Positions 25,608 through 36,631 of a DNA stretch of 64,000 bases are shown here, piece by piece. This DNA is from Paragorgia papillata (Eukaryota; Cnidaria; Anthozoa; Scleralcyonacea; Coralliidae): positions 1,479,001-1,543,000 of the forward strand of contig JAWNZC010000013.1 in NCBI GenBank assembly GCA_035771165.1, in the 5' to 3' direction. The notes under the pieces are model-generated. The model saw only the letters and a program-made list of their open reading frames with translations, made no database searches and was not told where the DNA came from. The first letter of the stretch is position 1, and every line of letters begins with the position of its first letter. A program made the position numbers and the translations under genes.

Positions 25608-26188
25608 CGAGATGACAGGGACGTGGTTCCAAATACAACAGATTATTTTCCCTAACAGCGCTTCACAATATAAGCGACTACATGCGATACATATGTTACA
25701 AGTAAAATAGACTAACAAGAAACCAAACTTACGTTGGTGCAATTTAAGTTATTCGACGACAGACAGAAACCTACGAAAAGCGCTAAAACAGTGATGTTGC
25801 TTGGAGACTGATTGAAGTAATGAAGTTTAAACGTCCATCTACCTTTCATAATATTGTATAGATATAAAAGTATACAAGACAGTCACCTCACGCTTTGTTT
25901 TCTCCGGTATCGACCATTAACATTATCTGTCTTCTTTAGTTTGTAAAGTTCTACATTATTCCAATTGTCATCTATATTTTCTCTGCTCAATATCAGTCCT
26001 GGCTAAATTGACCTGCTGTTCAACATAATCTAATGTATGTTATCCAATAAATCCAACGTCTTGCGAACCAAAATTCCTGGCTGTTTTAAAACAAAATTTT
26101 CCCCTGTCTCTGCAAGCGCTTGACGACCAGTCTGTTGTGATTGCCCTCATTGCAATGAATAATATCTAATGATGTGTGAGAAGCTATT
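25608..26188. other. Unassigned intergenic stretch
   Basis: No coding or repeat structure that I can support. Confidence 0.35.
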
Positions 26189-26283
26189 TCAAATCCTCGT
26201 TAGTGTTTTAGACTTGTTTGCCAAATCCCATGTGACATAGGATTTAGAAACCACGTCTAAAACACTAACTTGGATTTGAAATA
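26189..26283. repeat. Short hairpin related to AAACACT repeats
   Basis: ATTTCAAATCCTCGTTAGTG and TTTTAGAC are mirrored by GTCTAAAACACTAACTTGG and ATTTGAAAT, followed by ATTACTT as in the 2446 family. Confidence 0.65.
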
Positions 26284-26356
26284 TTACTTCTATTACACAG
26301 TTGAATTAAGGTGTGGGAGAAATATTGATCAGCGGTCTAACACGCGAATCTGGAGG

Positions 26357-26419
26357 CAACCTCGTACCCAGGGTGGGCGGGGGCGGGGGAGCGGAGGTAA
26401 GACCCTGGGTACGAGGTTG
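26357..26419. mobile_element. 63-bp minimal TIR element with 9-bp duplication
   Basis: Ends CAACCTCGTACCCAGGG and CCCTGGGTACGAGGTTG are perfect inverted repeats around a G-rich core. The 9-bp sequence ATCTGGAGG is directly repeated on both sides (26348-26356 and 26420-26428). Confidence 0.8.
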
Positions 26420-26536
26420 ATCTGGAGGGTGGGTGGGTGTACCGATCGTCTGACCGTGGTCTGACCACTGTTCCGCTGGAGAACTGAGCAAGAATGGAGT
26501 GTTCTACATTGATTCCGTCTTTTATGGTCATCTCGC

Positions 26537-27357
26537 AGGGACGTAGCCGTGGGAGCCGCGGCTCCCACCTTTAGATATAAAACAACAGACATGCATGTAA
26601 CTACAAAACTGATGCAATGTGAATTATGTCAGGAAATAAACTGTAAACAGTGTATTCAATCTACTGAGTGTATGCATTTTGAGTATCTATGTGACGTTTG
26701 CGTGTTTTGAGTATTTTATATGACGTTTTTTAACCTTTAGGGTCTGTAAAATCCTCCTCCAAAAGCCAGGAAATGGCATTTCAGCGATTCTCGATTTCAA
26801 AATTTCCCGGGGGAGCAATCCCCCCGGACCCCTCTAAAAATTCATTCTGTTTTCGGCTCCCCCCCTTTCAAAATCTTGACTAGGGGCGTCGGAAGCAGGG
26901 GGGCCGGGGGGGCCTGGGCCCCCCACTTTTTTGCGTGGGGGGGCCAGAACATGTTTAACAAGGCCAGTAATAATGAAACATTATTTCTAACATTATTTTT
27001 AACATCAACTTATGGCCTTGTGTCTGTCTGGTCTTTTTACATTAATACAGCATTCATTCCTTTCAATATAATTCTGTTTTTAAATGACCTCTTGTAAGCA
27101 TTATCCAATACAACAAATGCACTAATCCGTATTTGAATAAAGATATACTAAAGAAATTTGAATGCAGATATTCAATGTCCGCAAAAGTAATGTTTTTTAA
27201 GACGTTTTCGGACCTTCAGAATTCTGTAAATCCTTGTCCGCAAATGCAGGAAATGCCATTTCCGGGACTCTAGATTTCAAAATTTTCCGATGGGGCATGC
27301 CCCCGGACCCCCCTAGCTTATTTGGGCCCCTCCACTTTTATCGTCGCTCCGATGCCC
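26537..27357. mobile_element. GGGGCGTCGGA-type DNA element fragments
   Basis: Two DNA-transposon-like termini: CAGGGACGTAGCCGTGGGAG at 26537, and a pair GGGGCGTCGGAAGCAG (26882) and CGTCGCTCCGATGCCCCT (about 27342-27359) that are inverted. Both sections share internal words (AAATGCAGGAAATG or AAGCCAGGAAATGGCATTTC, then GGGCATGCCCCCGGACCCCC). This suggests two related hAT-like non-autonomous elements side by side. No target duplication confirmed. Confidence 0.5.
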
Positions 27358-28568
27358 CTGTTTGGAACTGGTTTCTATAGCGACAGAAAACTGTATTGGG
27401 AAATGATTTCTAAATACAGTATTGAAATTTTAAATTAACATATGTACAGTTTTCCCCTCTAAGCCCTGCCCACTTGAATTAATTAGGTCTCTGGTTTAGA
27501 CTGGGTTTCTAGTACATGTGACGTAAATCAAGCAACCGGATTGGCCGAAATGCTATGAATATCTAATGATGTGTGAGAATACTATAGATCGTTTTCAAGA
27601 ATCCTGCCTGAGGAAAATTCTCCTCTTATAATAAGATCAAAACACTTAGAATATAACGAATAAAAAAAAAGATCTAAACCAGTGGGAAATGACCTCCACC
27701 AATATAAACAATGACTAATAAAAGTAATGACTTGAAAAACTCTTAATATTGTGATGTTGTCAAACGTTACAACCACAAGGTATTGTAGGTAACGCAACCA
27801 CACAATCAATATTACTCAAAACAGTCACTTTATTATGGTTCTACAGTGTATATGTCTTACTCTAACAGTGTCTCTCTTTAGACGGACAACAGGAGATCCC
27901 ATTACACAGACTACGGGAGGTCTGAGCCTGCCCTACGTTACAGACTGCTCTCCCCCTTGAGAAAACCGGACACCGGTTTGACTTACTCATCAAAATTTTA
28001 CAATAAACTAATAAAAAGGCAATATGAGCCTACAATTTCCCAAACGATACTGGTCTTTAACCAATTAATAAACAACAATAATAAAAAATAACTAATTACA
28101 GAGAAATTCACAATTAATTACAGTGAAATTCACCACCCATAACGCTTGACTTATGGCAAGTCATGATTGGATCCCAGTGTGTGTGCGTAGCGGGGGGGAT
28201 TCCCCAAAATTAAACAACAACACGTGTTGAGCAAGAAGAGAAGCCGAGCTAGAAGGACAAAACAATATTTTTTGAGTCCTACCTAATCTTTTAGTCTTGA
28301 CCTTTCTTGACTTATAATCTCGAATCTCTGTCCATTTACATAGTCTCCTGACAGCCTGACCACAAATAGCAGACCACACAATGCCATATAGAACGATGCC
28401 ATTTAGTGAAACGATACTGCAAATATATAATACACGTGCACGTTCGTTTTCAGCCGCCATTTTTTAAATCACGAATCACCGCTGACCAGACTCAGACGAT
28501 GAATGTCGTCGTCGGAAATAGGATACCCGATTTTATTCCGAAACAAAAACGTGGAAACTCAGAAAAAT
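27358..28568. other. Intergenic stretch without recognised gene
   Basis: Frames on the minus strand at 27582-27809 and 28161-28460 lack recognisable similarity. ATATCTAATGATGTGTGAGA (27560) is repeated from 26160, so a diverged repeat is present. Confidence 0.35.
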
Positions 28569-28965
28569 TTAGGTCCAGTTTACATGAAGCGGATTGAGTG
28601 TTCAAGTCAAATCTCGCATGTTGTTTCTCCTTGTTGGGTTTACATAAAGAAGATTGAAAGTTTTCGATCTGATCGAAACGAATGGCTGAAGTCAATCCAC
28701 GCAGTGGAGTGGATTGACTTGAGATTCAAGCAAGGATCGACTTGAATGTCTCCAATCTGATTCATGTAAACACGGTTTGACTTGAAAATGACTTGATACG
28801 CATGAGTGGTGCGTGTCGTGCTAAATGGCAGACATTGAGGGAAGCGCAGAAAATAGTGTTCCAAAACCGAAAACAATGTTCCAAGCACATCGGATTCTCC
28901 TTGTAAACATGTGCCCGGATTGACGTTTTTTTCGATCCGATTGCACTATCAATCCGAGGGCCTTA
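28569..28965. mobile_element. GTTTACATGAA-type MITE
   Basis: The left part (TTAGGTCCAGTTTACATGAA) and the right end (ATCCGAGGGCCTTA) sit within a sequence full of GGATTGACTT and TCGATCTGATCG words in both orientations. Its relative at 19495-19672 ends AAACAGGGCCCTTA. TTA at both edges suggests PIF/Harbinger. Confidence 0.55.
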
Positions 28966-28970
28966 GAGTA

Positions 28971-29697
28971 CCAATTTCGTCCTGGAATAGAGTACCTATT
29001 TCGATCTGGAATAGAGTACCTATTTCGATCTGGAATAGAGTACCTATTTCGGTCTAGAATAGAGTACCTATTTCGGTCTGGAATAGAGTACCTATTTCGG
29101 TCTGGAATAGAATACCAATTTCGGTCTGGAATAGAGTACCAATTTCGGTCTAGAATAGAGTACCTAATTCGGTCTAGAATAGAGTACCTATTTCGATCTA
29201 GAATAGAGTACCTATTTCGGTCTGGAATAGAGTACCTATTTCGGTCTAGAATAGAGTACCTATTTCGGTCTGGAATAGAGTACCTATTTCGGTCTGGAAT
29301 AGAGTACCTATTTCGGTCTGGAATAGAGTACCTATTTCGGTCTGGACTAGAGTACCTATTTCGATCTGGAAGAGAGTACCTATTTCGGTCTAGAATAGAG
29401 TACCTATTTCGGTCTGGAATAGAGTACCTATTTCGGTCTGGAATAGAGTACCTATTTCGGTCTGGAATAGAGTACCTATTTCGGTCTGGAATAGAGTACC
29501 TATTTCGGTCTGGAATAGAGTACCTATTTCGGTCTGGAATAGAGTACCTAATTCGGTCTGGAATAGAGTACCTAATTCGGTCTGGAATAGAGTACCTAAT
29601 TCGGTCTGGAATAGAGTACCTAATTCGGTCTGGAATAGAGTACCTAATTCGGTCTAGAATAGAGTACCTATTTCGGTCTGGAATAGAGTACCTATTT
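28971..29697. repeat. 24-bp satellite, about 30 units
   Basis: The unit GGAATAGAGTACCTATTTCG plus GTCT is repeated head to tail. Most units carry CTATTTCGG; a run of about five units at about 29545-29650 instead carries CTAATTCGG. There are no spacers, so it is a satellite and not a CRISPR array. Confidence 0.95.
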
Positions 29698-30180
29698 CTC
29701 TAAAAGAAGGGAGTTACCTGTCTTGACAGTTGACCCTCTCCTCGGCGCAGAAGCTACTGTGTGTAGCTAGCAGAGCACACATCTTCTAACACAATGTGTC
29801 ACTGAACGCGAGATTTCTGACCGGAGCTACATGTGACGTTCAGATTGCCTGGGGGTTGTCTTCCAAAAATGTTTGTGATACAAGTGAAGCTAAAATGATG
29901 CAACTGTACGCGTACAAAACACTAAATTGCCATGTAACAAAAAAAAGAAAAACAAAGCAAACTAAAGTGTTGGGGTACTGACAAGTACAGTTAATTGAGT
30001 GAACATCGGTCAAGCATATACACTGAAGAATAATGGTGCGTTCACACCTGCGGACTAAGACTGGAGTTGGACTGAATCAGTTGAGTAACGAGTTCACCAA
30101 GGAGGCGGCCTGGATTTGGACTAGATTTAGACTGAATTCGAGTCCACTCGAAACTTCGTTCAAAATGTTAGACTCCTACG
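29698..30180. other. Unassigned intergenic stretch
   Basis: No gene recognised; small frames of about 60 codons only. Confidence 0.35.
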
Positions 30181-30620
30181 TTCTCTGTTTCGGCAGTATA
30201 TCCAACCTCACTATATTTCAAGTATAGTAAGGTTAAGGCCTGGCCAAACGCTTTCAACATTTCATGCAACATTGTTGAACGCATGTTGAACGAAAATTTG
30301 AACATGTTCACATTTCGTTCAACACCATTCAACATCATTCAACAGGGTGGCCAAACGCTTTCAACATGTTGAATCACGGTTGAATTCAACAATGTTGAAC
30401 GATGTTGAATGAAATGTTGAAAGCGTTTGGCCAGGCCTTTAGATATACTGCCGAAACAGAGAACGTAGGAATCTAACGTTTCGAGCGAAGGCCCTTCGTC
30501 AGAGAGAAACTCAGAAACGTGATCGTGAAACGAAGGGCCTTCGCTTGAAACGTTAGACTCCTACGTTCTTACTATATTTCGATTCGTGTTTCAACACTGC
30601 CTAATTGCAGCACACTATTT
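30181..30620. repeat. Hammerhead-like foldback module carrying a MITE
   Basis: AGTATAGTAAGGTTA is separated from its continuation GATATACTGCCGAAACAGAG by the MITE at 30236-30438; the uninterrupted junction is present at 40238. To the right, AACGTTTCGAGCGAAGG and its complement occur in palindromic order, ending near TTCAACACTGCCTAATTGC. Confidence 0.65.
30236..30438. mobile_element. GTTGAAC-word PIF/Harbinger MITE, 203 bp
   Basis: Ends AGGCCTGGCCAAACGCTTTC and the complement ending GGCCAGGCCT are perfect inverted repeats, with TTA on both sides (30233-30235 and 30439-30441). The interior consists almost only of GTTGAA/TTCAAC words. Sister copies at 42794-43038 and 62442-62858 show the same TTA duplication. 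Confidence 0.9.
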
Positions 30621-30892
30621 TGATTTCACTGTTTGAAAAATATGGACGCTTTCCAATTCACAAGGTCAGACCGGTTAGTCTGGCCACCCAGAAGTTTCCG
30701 AACGTCAAACGTATATCGTGATCTATTTTACCGGACTGACAGGTCTAACCTTGTAAATGGAAAGCCGATACCCTCCTGTAATTGTACCGTGCAAAGCCTT
30801 GGCCAGTTTAGTGTGAACGCGCCCGCGATATAAGTCCTATATACCAGTCCAGCCCCATTCCAAACTTGTTTGAGTCCGCCACTCGTGTAAAC

Positions 30893-31181
30893 CATAGTCA
30901 ATCGAGATATGGTCTGGAAACTCGGCAAACTTCAAAGCGCCTATAATGAGCTGTGATTTTATGTTGAACCGTAGCTTACAACATCCTTTGTTTTAGGTTT
31001 ATTAATATTTAAATAGCACGGTTGAGTGATGGAACTGAAACGTTGCTATATTGGACAATTCGTTCATTATACTAAAATACAATGTGTTCAGTGACCGTGC
31101 ACAAAAATGCATAAAGGCAAACAAAAAGATAGACCAAAGATTTTAGCTGAGTTTCCAGACCATATCTCGATTGACTATGGT
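30893..31181. mobile_element. MITE with CATAGTCAATCGAGATATGG termini
   Basis: An inverted repeat of about 31 bp (CATAGTCAATCGAGATATGG plus TCTGGAAACTC) is perfect at both ends. The interior matches 58650-58960 (CCTTTGTTTTAGGTTTATTA, CGTTGCTAT). It lies just downstream of the gene 2 stop codon and may supply its polyadenylation region (AATAAA on the minus strand near 31000). Confidence 0.75.
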
Positions 31182-31270
31182 GTTAGTTCAAGTATGAAAA
31201 CATAAGTTACTGGATTTTGTTGTTAAAGAATGTCAAACAGGTGTAAACTACTACATCGTAACCGTGTTCA

Positions 31271-31416
31271 CTAAAGGTTAGTCTCTTTGCCTTCTTCATC
31301 ATTGGGCGCATCCGTATCGCTGAGGAGTCTGCCGCTGCTGGTGCCGCCGCCGCCACTGGTGATCTGAGGAGGTGCATATTGGTACCAGGACAGGAAGTAA
31401 AAGACTGCGGCGAGAA
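31271..31416 (-). CDS. Transporter gene 2, exon 9 (stop codon)
   Basis: The acceptor CTATTTAG precedes 146 bases that enter in phase 1. It encodes the end of the last helix ([11 protein letters not shown]) and a cytoplasmic tail with a GGGGTSSG run and an acidic end, then TAG at 31271-31273. The last two residues are Asn-Leu, not a classical PDZ-binding end. Confidence 0.85.
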
Positions 31417-34400
31417 CTAAATAGAAAAACAACAACAAGGCGTTTAAGTACGAGTGTAAAAAAGGCAGTGTTTCGGATAGAGCAAAGCGTGGCGTTTGGA
31501 GTCAGACATGTATGTATGACATATGTATGATGTATGACGTAAACGTATGACGCATGACGTATATGATGTATGACGTATAATGTATTGCACGTGCACAGAC
31601 ACAGTACGTATGACGTATGACGCATGACATATGACGCATGATGTATGACGCATGACATATGATGCATGATGTATGACGCATGACATATGACGCATGATGT
31701 ATGACGCATGACATATGACGCATGATGTACGACGCATGACGCATGATGTACGACGCATGATGTACGACGCATGATGTATGATGCATGTTATTATACCCTC
31801 GCAATTAATCGTCCAATCAAATGTCTACATTAGCGTCACGTTCCAGCCCAATATTTTACGATGTAGAGGACAACTATATATTGGGCAGCAACCTTTGGAC
31901 AGGTGCACAAGCCATATTTACTTGCCAATTGCACGATTATTTGTTCGATATAATAAAACACCTATTGGATTCATCTTCGCCCGATATGGAAAATATTTAA
32001 GTCTCAAATTTTAATATTAGGCTCGACCTTCGGTCTCCCCCAATATTTAATTTCGACTTAAATATTTTGCCATATCGGGCTTAGATGAATCCAATAAGTT
32101 ATAATGAATGACGCATGACGTACGACGCATGGTGTATGACACATGATGTGTGACGTATGACGCATGTGTGACGTATGACGTATGATGCATGATATGTGAC
32201 GTATGACGCATGATGCATGACGTATGATGCATCAGATGTGTGACGTATGACGCATGATTTATGACGCATGATGCATGATGTATGACGCATGATGTATGAC
32301 GCATGGCATATGACGCATGATGTATGACGCATGCTTCAGGACGTATGATGTATGATACACGACGCATGACGTACAATGAATAACGTAGACTCATGACGTA
32401 TGATGCCTGACGTCTGATATAAGATATACGATGTATATATTAATGTACGATGTACAATGGATGAAATACAACGTCTGATGTTTGAAGCATGAAATATAAA
32501 CATGACGGACGATGACGTATGAGGTATGTATGACACTGTGACGTAAACGAAACGGCAAATTATTCCGTCGTGGATCTTAGACGTCTTAATATAACATCAC
32601 AGAAACCCACCTGTTACAAGTAGGGCAAAAATGGTCATGCTTTTGCCCATCGAGTCGGCCTTGTAGTCCCAGCAGAAGCCCTTGCGACCACACGGATCAG
32701 TTTGCCATATGTTGCAGTGCTGGTCCATGATATATTTGGTAAGATAACCTGGAATGAAGCCGATCAAGATGTACAAGAATGTCTGCAGAGCAAAAGCATA
32801 CGCTCTTTGATTGTGTGGGACACATCTACAAAGTTTAAAAAAAGAATAATCAGAATGGCGAGGCTATAATGGTTATTATAGAGGTAGAGTGTTGCGTAGG
32901 CACTGTTTAGCCCATTATCCCCCCCCCCCCTGCCCGCTAGTTGGGGAGCACGGGTGGCGTGTGCTGTTAGCGCGCTGCCTCTCGCCAAATGTTAAGCCCG
33001 GTTAGACGGGGGGATGGGCGACCGTTATGAAATAACGTTGGAATGACCCCGTTGTCGAGCTTGGAACTCGTGTGAGTAGAGTTGTAGTTGATCTCTCCTG
33101 TGCTTCAAGGGTTTTTCGCCGGGTTCTCCGGGGTTATCACTCTTGTAAGGAAGTCTAGTTTTAAACGTCCCACATCCAGCATTCACGAGGGACAATTAGA
33201 CTAAACGTCCCTCATTACCATTAATGAGGAAATCGCCCGGGACGGACGATGTTAGCCGATTGATACACTGCTAAGGAAAAGGTGATGTGATTGATAGACT
33301 GTGGTCTGAGTAACCCTATCAAAAATCTTGAACTCATCCTCCTTTTTAATCTAGTTTTATCCTCCAAAAGTTATGCGATAATAATTTGACTTTGCGCATG
33401 TGTCCAATTCTTTTGTTTATTTCCTCGGTGACCATGTAATTACAAAGCAAATGCATGACATTTCGGGTTATTGGTGATTAAATGCCGCTCAAGCCTCGGG
33501 AGTGTTTGTAGAATGCCCTCGTGACTTTCACAAAGCATCCCTCGGCTTTCGGGAACATTACGGCCTTTTATACGGGGCAAAATAAGCCGTGGCTTCAATA
33601 AGCCGCGAACAGCTCGTATAAACGGCCAATTCTTTAATAAGCCGCGGCTTATTTTGGACTAGCTTCAACCCTGGGCTTATTTTAAGCCGTGTTTACACGG
33701 CCAAAATTTAAGCACGCTTAAGTAAAGCGTGCTTAAAATGCGCCACCTTGGTGCGTTTACACGGTCATTTAATAATCCTTTACTAAAACACGTACACCAT
33801 TATTCAACATGGCGGACGAGCTATATTTTTGGTTTTGGAAGCTCCGTATGGGTAGCGTGCGTCAAAGAACAACGGAAGACATCGGTACACGAGAAAGAGT
33901 AATAGCTAAAACAAACAAACAAACAAACAAACAAACAAACAAACAAACAAACAAACAAACAAACAAACAAACAAACAAACAAACAAACAAACAAACAAAG
34001 GAACAAAGAATAGCGAGATGGAAGCTTCTACAGCAGGGCAAAAAACATGCATTTTATCGTATTAATAACACCGTATTAATAGCAAGCGTTTTTCAATCCC
34101 ATTGCGTTTACACGGCCAAGTTAAGAGCGATTAACTGATCGTGCTCAGTTTAATCCACCTCCTTGAGGTGGTGCAAACTAATCGCGATTAATTTACGCCG
34201 ATCTGTTTATACGGACATTTTAAGCCCGCTTAAAGTCAGATGTGGCTCAGATGCCGCTTAAATTTTGGCCGTGTAAACAGGGCTTTAGTCACGGCTTATT
34301 GATTACATGACCGTTTATACGAGCTGTTCGAGACGTATTTAAGCCACGGCCTATTTAAGCCGTATAAAAGGCCATATTCAATCACTAATAACTCTCAATG

Positions 34401-36598
34401 CCATGTATTTCTAATAAATAAATCTCACCGAAGCACAACAGCTTTGCTGGGCACTGTACTGGCGCCGAATATCACAAGTCCAAGAAACATGACGACCAGA
34501 AAGAATGCCCAACTCTTGCAGGATCGATCGCAATAACCAACTGTAGCATCGCCACCCATGAAGCCAGGTTTCGTTGGAGGAATGCAGGAGCAGTTGGTGT
34601 AGTGCTGTAAAGCAGAAATAAAGAAGATAAGATAAGACTTACTGAACACAAACGAGTGGAAGCACGCGAGTAGAAAAAGTTGTCTCTTATCGCTGCCATC
34701 ACAAACACCAACACCATCGCCCTTGCTATCACTCTCACCATCACTTTCACCATACACAATACACCATCACCAACACTGACACCATCCCAAACACTGATAC
34801 CATCACCACCACCAACACTAACATCATCACTGACACCACAATGAACACTGACACCATCGCCAAGACTGACACCATCGCCAACACTAACATCATCACTGAC
34901 ACCAATACTGACACCATCACCAACACTGACACCATCGCCAACACTAACATCATCACTGACACCACCATGAACACTGACACCATCGCCAAGACTGACACCA
35001 TCACCAACACCAACACTGACACCATCACCAACACCAACACTAAAACCATCACCAACACCAACACTAAAACCATCACTAACACTAACACTAACACTATCAC
35101 CATCACCATCACCAACACCATCACCATTACCAACGCCATCACCAACACCAACACTATCGCCAACACTAACGCCATCAGCATCACTAACACCATCACCAAC
35201 ACTAACACCATCACCAACACTAACACTATCACCAACACTATATGCGATCACCATACGCCATCACACAAACAACGCCACCCTCTCCATCACCATCCCCAAC
35301 ACCTTCGTCATCACTAGCAGTCTTCCACTATACTATACTATACTATCCTATAGCCCAACTATTTTTAAAAACATATATACTGTAGTCATAAGTATATATT
35401 AACATCGTGTTGTTTTGAAATACTTCTCGGAATTAATATCCAAGTACTCGCAAAACTTACTTTTTCAGAAATCCTTGCAATGCATCCAGCGTGACACGGA
35501 TCAAAGTAAGCAACGTTATTTGAACCACACAAAGGTTGGATAAAGACAGTGGAACATTTGCAATGAGTATTACAAGTAGCTGTTAGCTCACTTGTACCCT
35601 TCTGCTTCAACGTGGCTACCTTGCTAAATGAAAAATAAAATATGTATATGAAACATGGATTAAATTACACATTTTAATAAGACAAGACGAGACGAAGACT
35701 GAAAAAAGGAAGAACGAAAAGAAGGAAGGAAGGAAAAGAAGGAAGGATGGATGGAAGGGTGGATGGATTGATTGAAAGAAGGAAAGGAAGGATGAAAGGA
35801 AGGATGGATGGAAGGGTGGATGGATGGATTGATGGATGGATGGAAAGAAGGAAGGAAGGTAAGGAAGGAAAGCAAGGAAGGAAAGGACGAAGCAAGGAAG
35901 GAAGAAAGGAAGGACGGACAGAAGGAAGGATGGATGGAAGGGTAGATGGATGGATGGAAAGAAGGAAGGTCCGAGGAAAGAGGGAAGGAAGGAAAGAAGG
36001 AAGGAAAGAAGGAAGGAAGGAAGGAAGGAAGGAAGGAAGGAAGGAAGGAAGGAAGGAAGGAAGGAAGGAAGGAAAGAAGGAAGGAAGGAAAGAAGGAAGG
36101 AAGGAAAGAAGGAAAGAAAGAAGGAAGGAAAGAAGGAAGGAAAGAAGGAAGGGAGGAAGGAAGGGAGGAAGGAAGGAAGGAAGGAAGGAAGGAAGGAAGG
36201 AAGGAAGGAAGGAAGGAAGGAAGGAAGGAAGGAAGGAAGGAAGGAAGGAAGGAAGGAAGGAAGGAAGGAAGGAAGGAAGGAAAGAAAGAAGGAAGGAAAG
36301 AAGGAAGGAAAGAAGGAAGGAAAGAAGGAAGGAAGGAAGGAAGGAAGGAAGGAAGGAAGGAAGGAAGGAAGGAAGGAAGGAAGGAAGGAAGGAAGGAAGG
36401 AAGGAAGGAAAGAAGGAAAGAAGGAAGGAAAGAAGGAAGGAAAGAAGGAAGGAAGGAAGGAAGGAAGGAAGGAGAAAAGAAAGAGAGGGAAGGAAGAAAT
36501 AAAGAAAGAACAAACAAACAAACAAACAAACAAACAAACAAACAAACAAACAAACAAACAAACAAACAAACAAACAAATAAACAAACAAACAAACAAA

Positions 36599-36631
<33 letters not shown>

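Larger units (their letters stand above)
33562..34373. mobile_element. GGCTTATT-type MITE hosting a second MITE
   Basis: Ends GGCCTTTTATACGG and CCGTATAAAAGGCC are inverted. The interior carries AATAAGCCG words and GAACAGCTCGTATAAACGGC. It is interrupted at 33685-34284 by another element. The family resembles the outer element at 14230-14620. Confidence 0.7.

Noticed and set aside
28971..29697. Possible CRISPR array
   Set aside because: The units are contiguous, with no spacers, and the context is eukaryotic; it is a 24-bp satellite.
33809..34138. 109-codon frame in the 600-bp Harbinger-like MITE
   Set aside because: Mostly Lys-Gln-Thr-Asn repeats. The opening residues faintly resemble the start of Harbinger transposases, but this is too little to claim.
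34472..35317. Frames of 158-260 codons rich in Val-Gly-Asp or Asn-Thr
   Set aside because: Hexamer repeat translation in intron 6; only the exon 7 part (34429-34604) is coding, in another frame.
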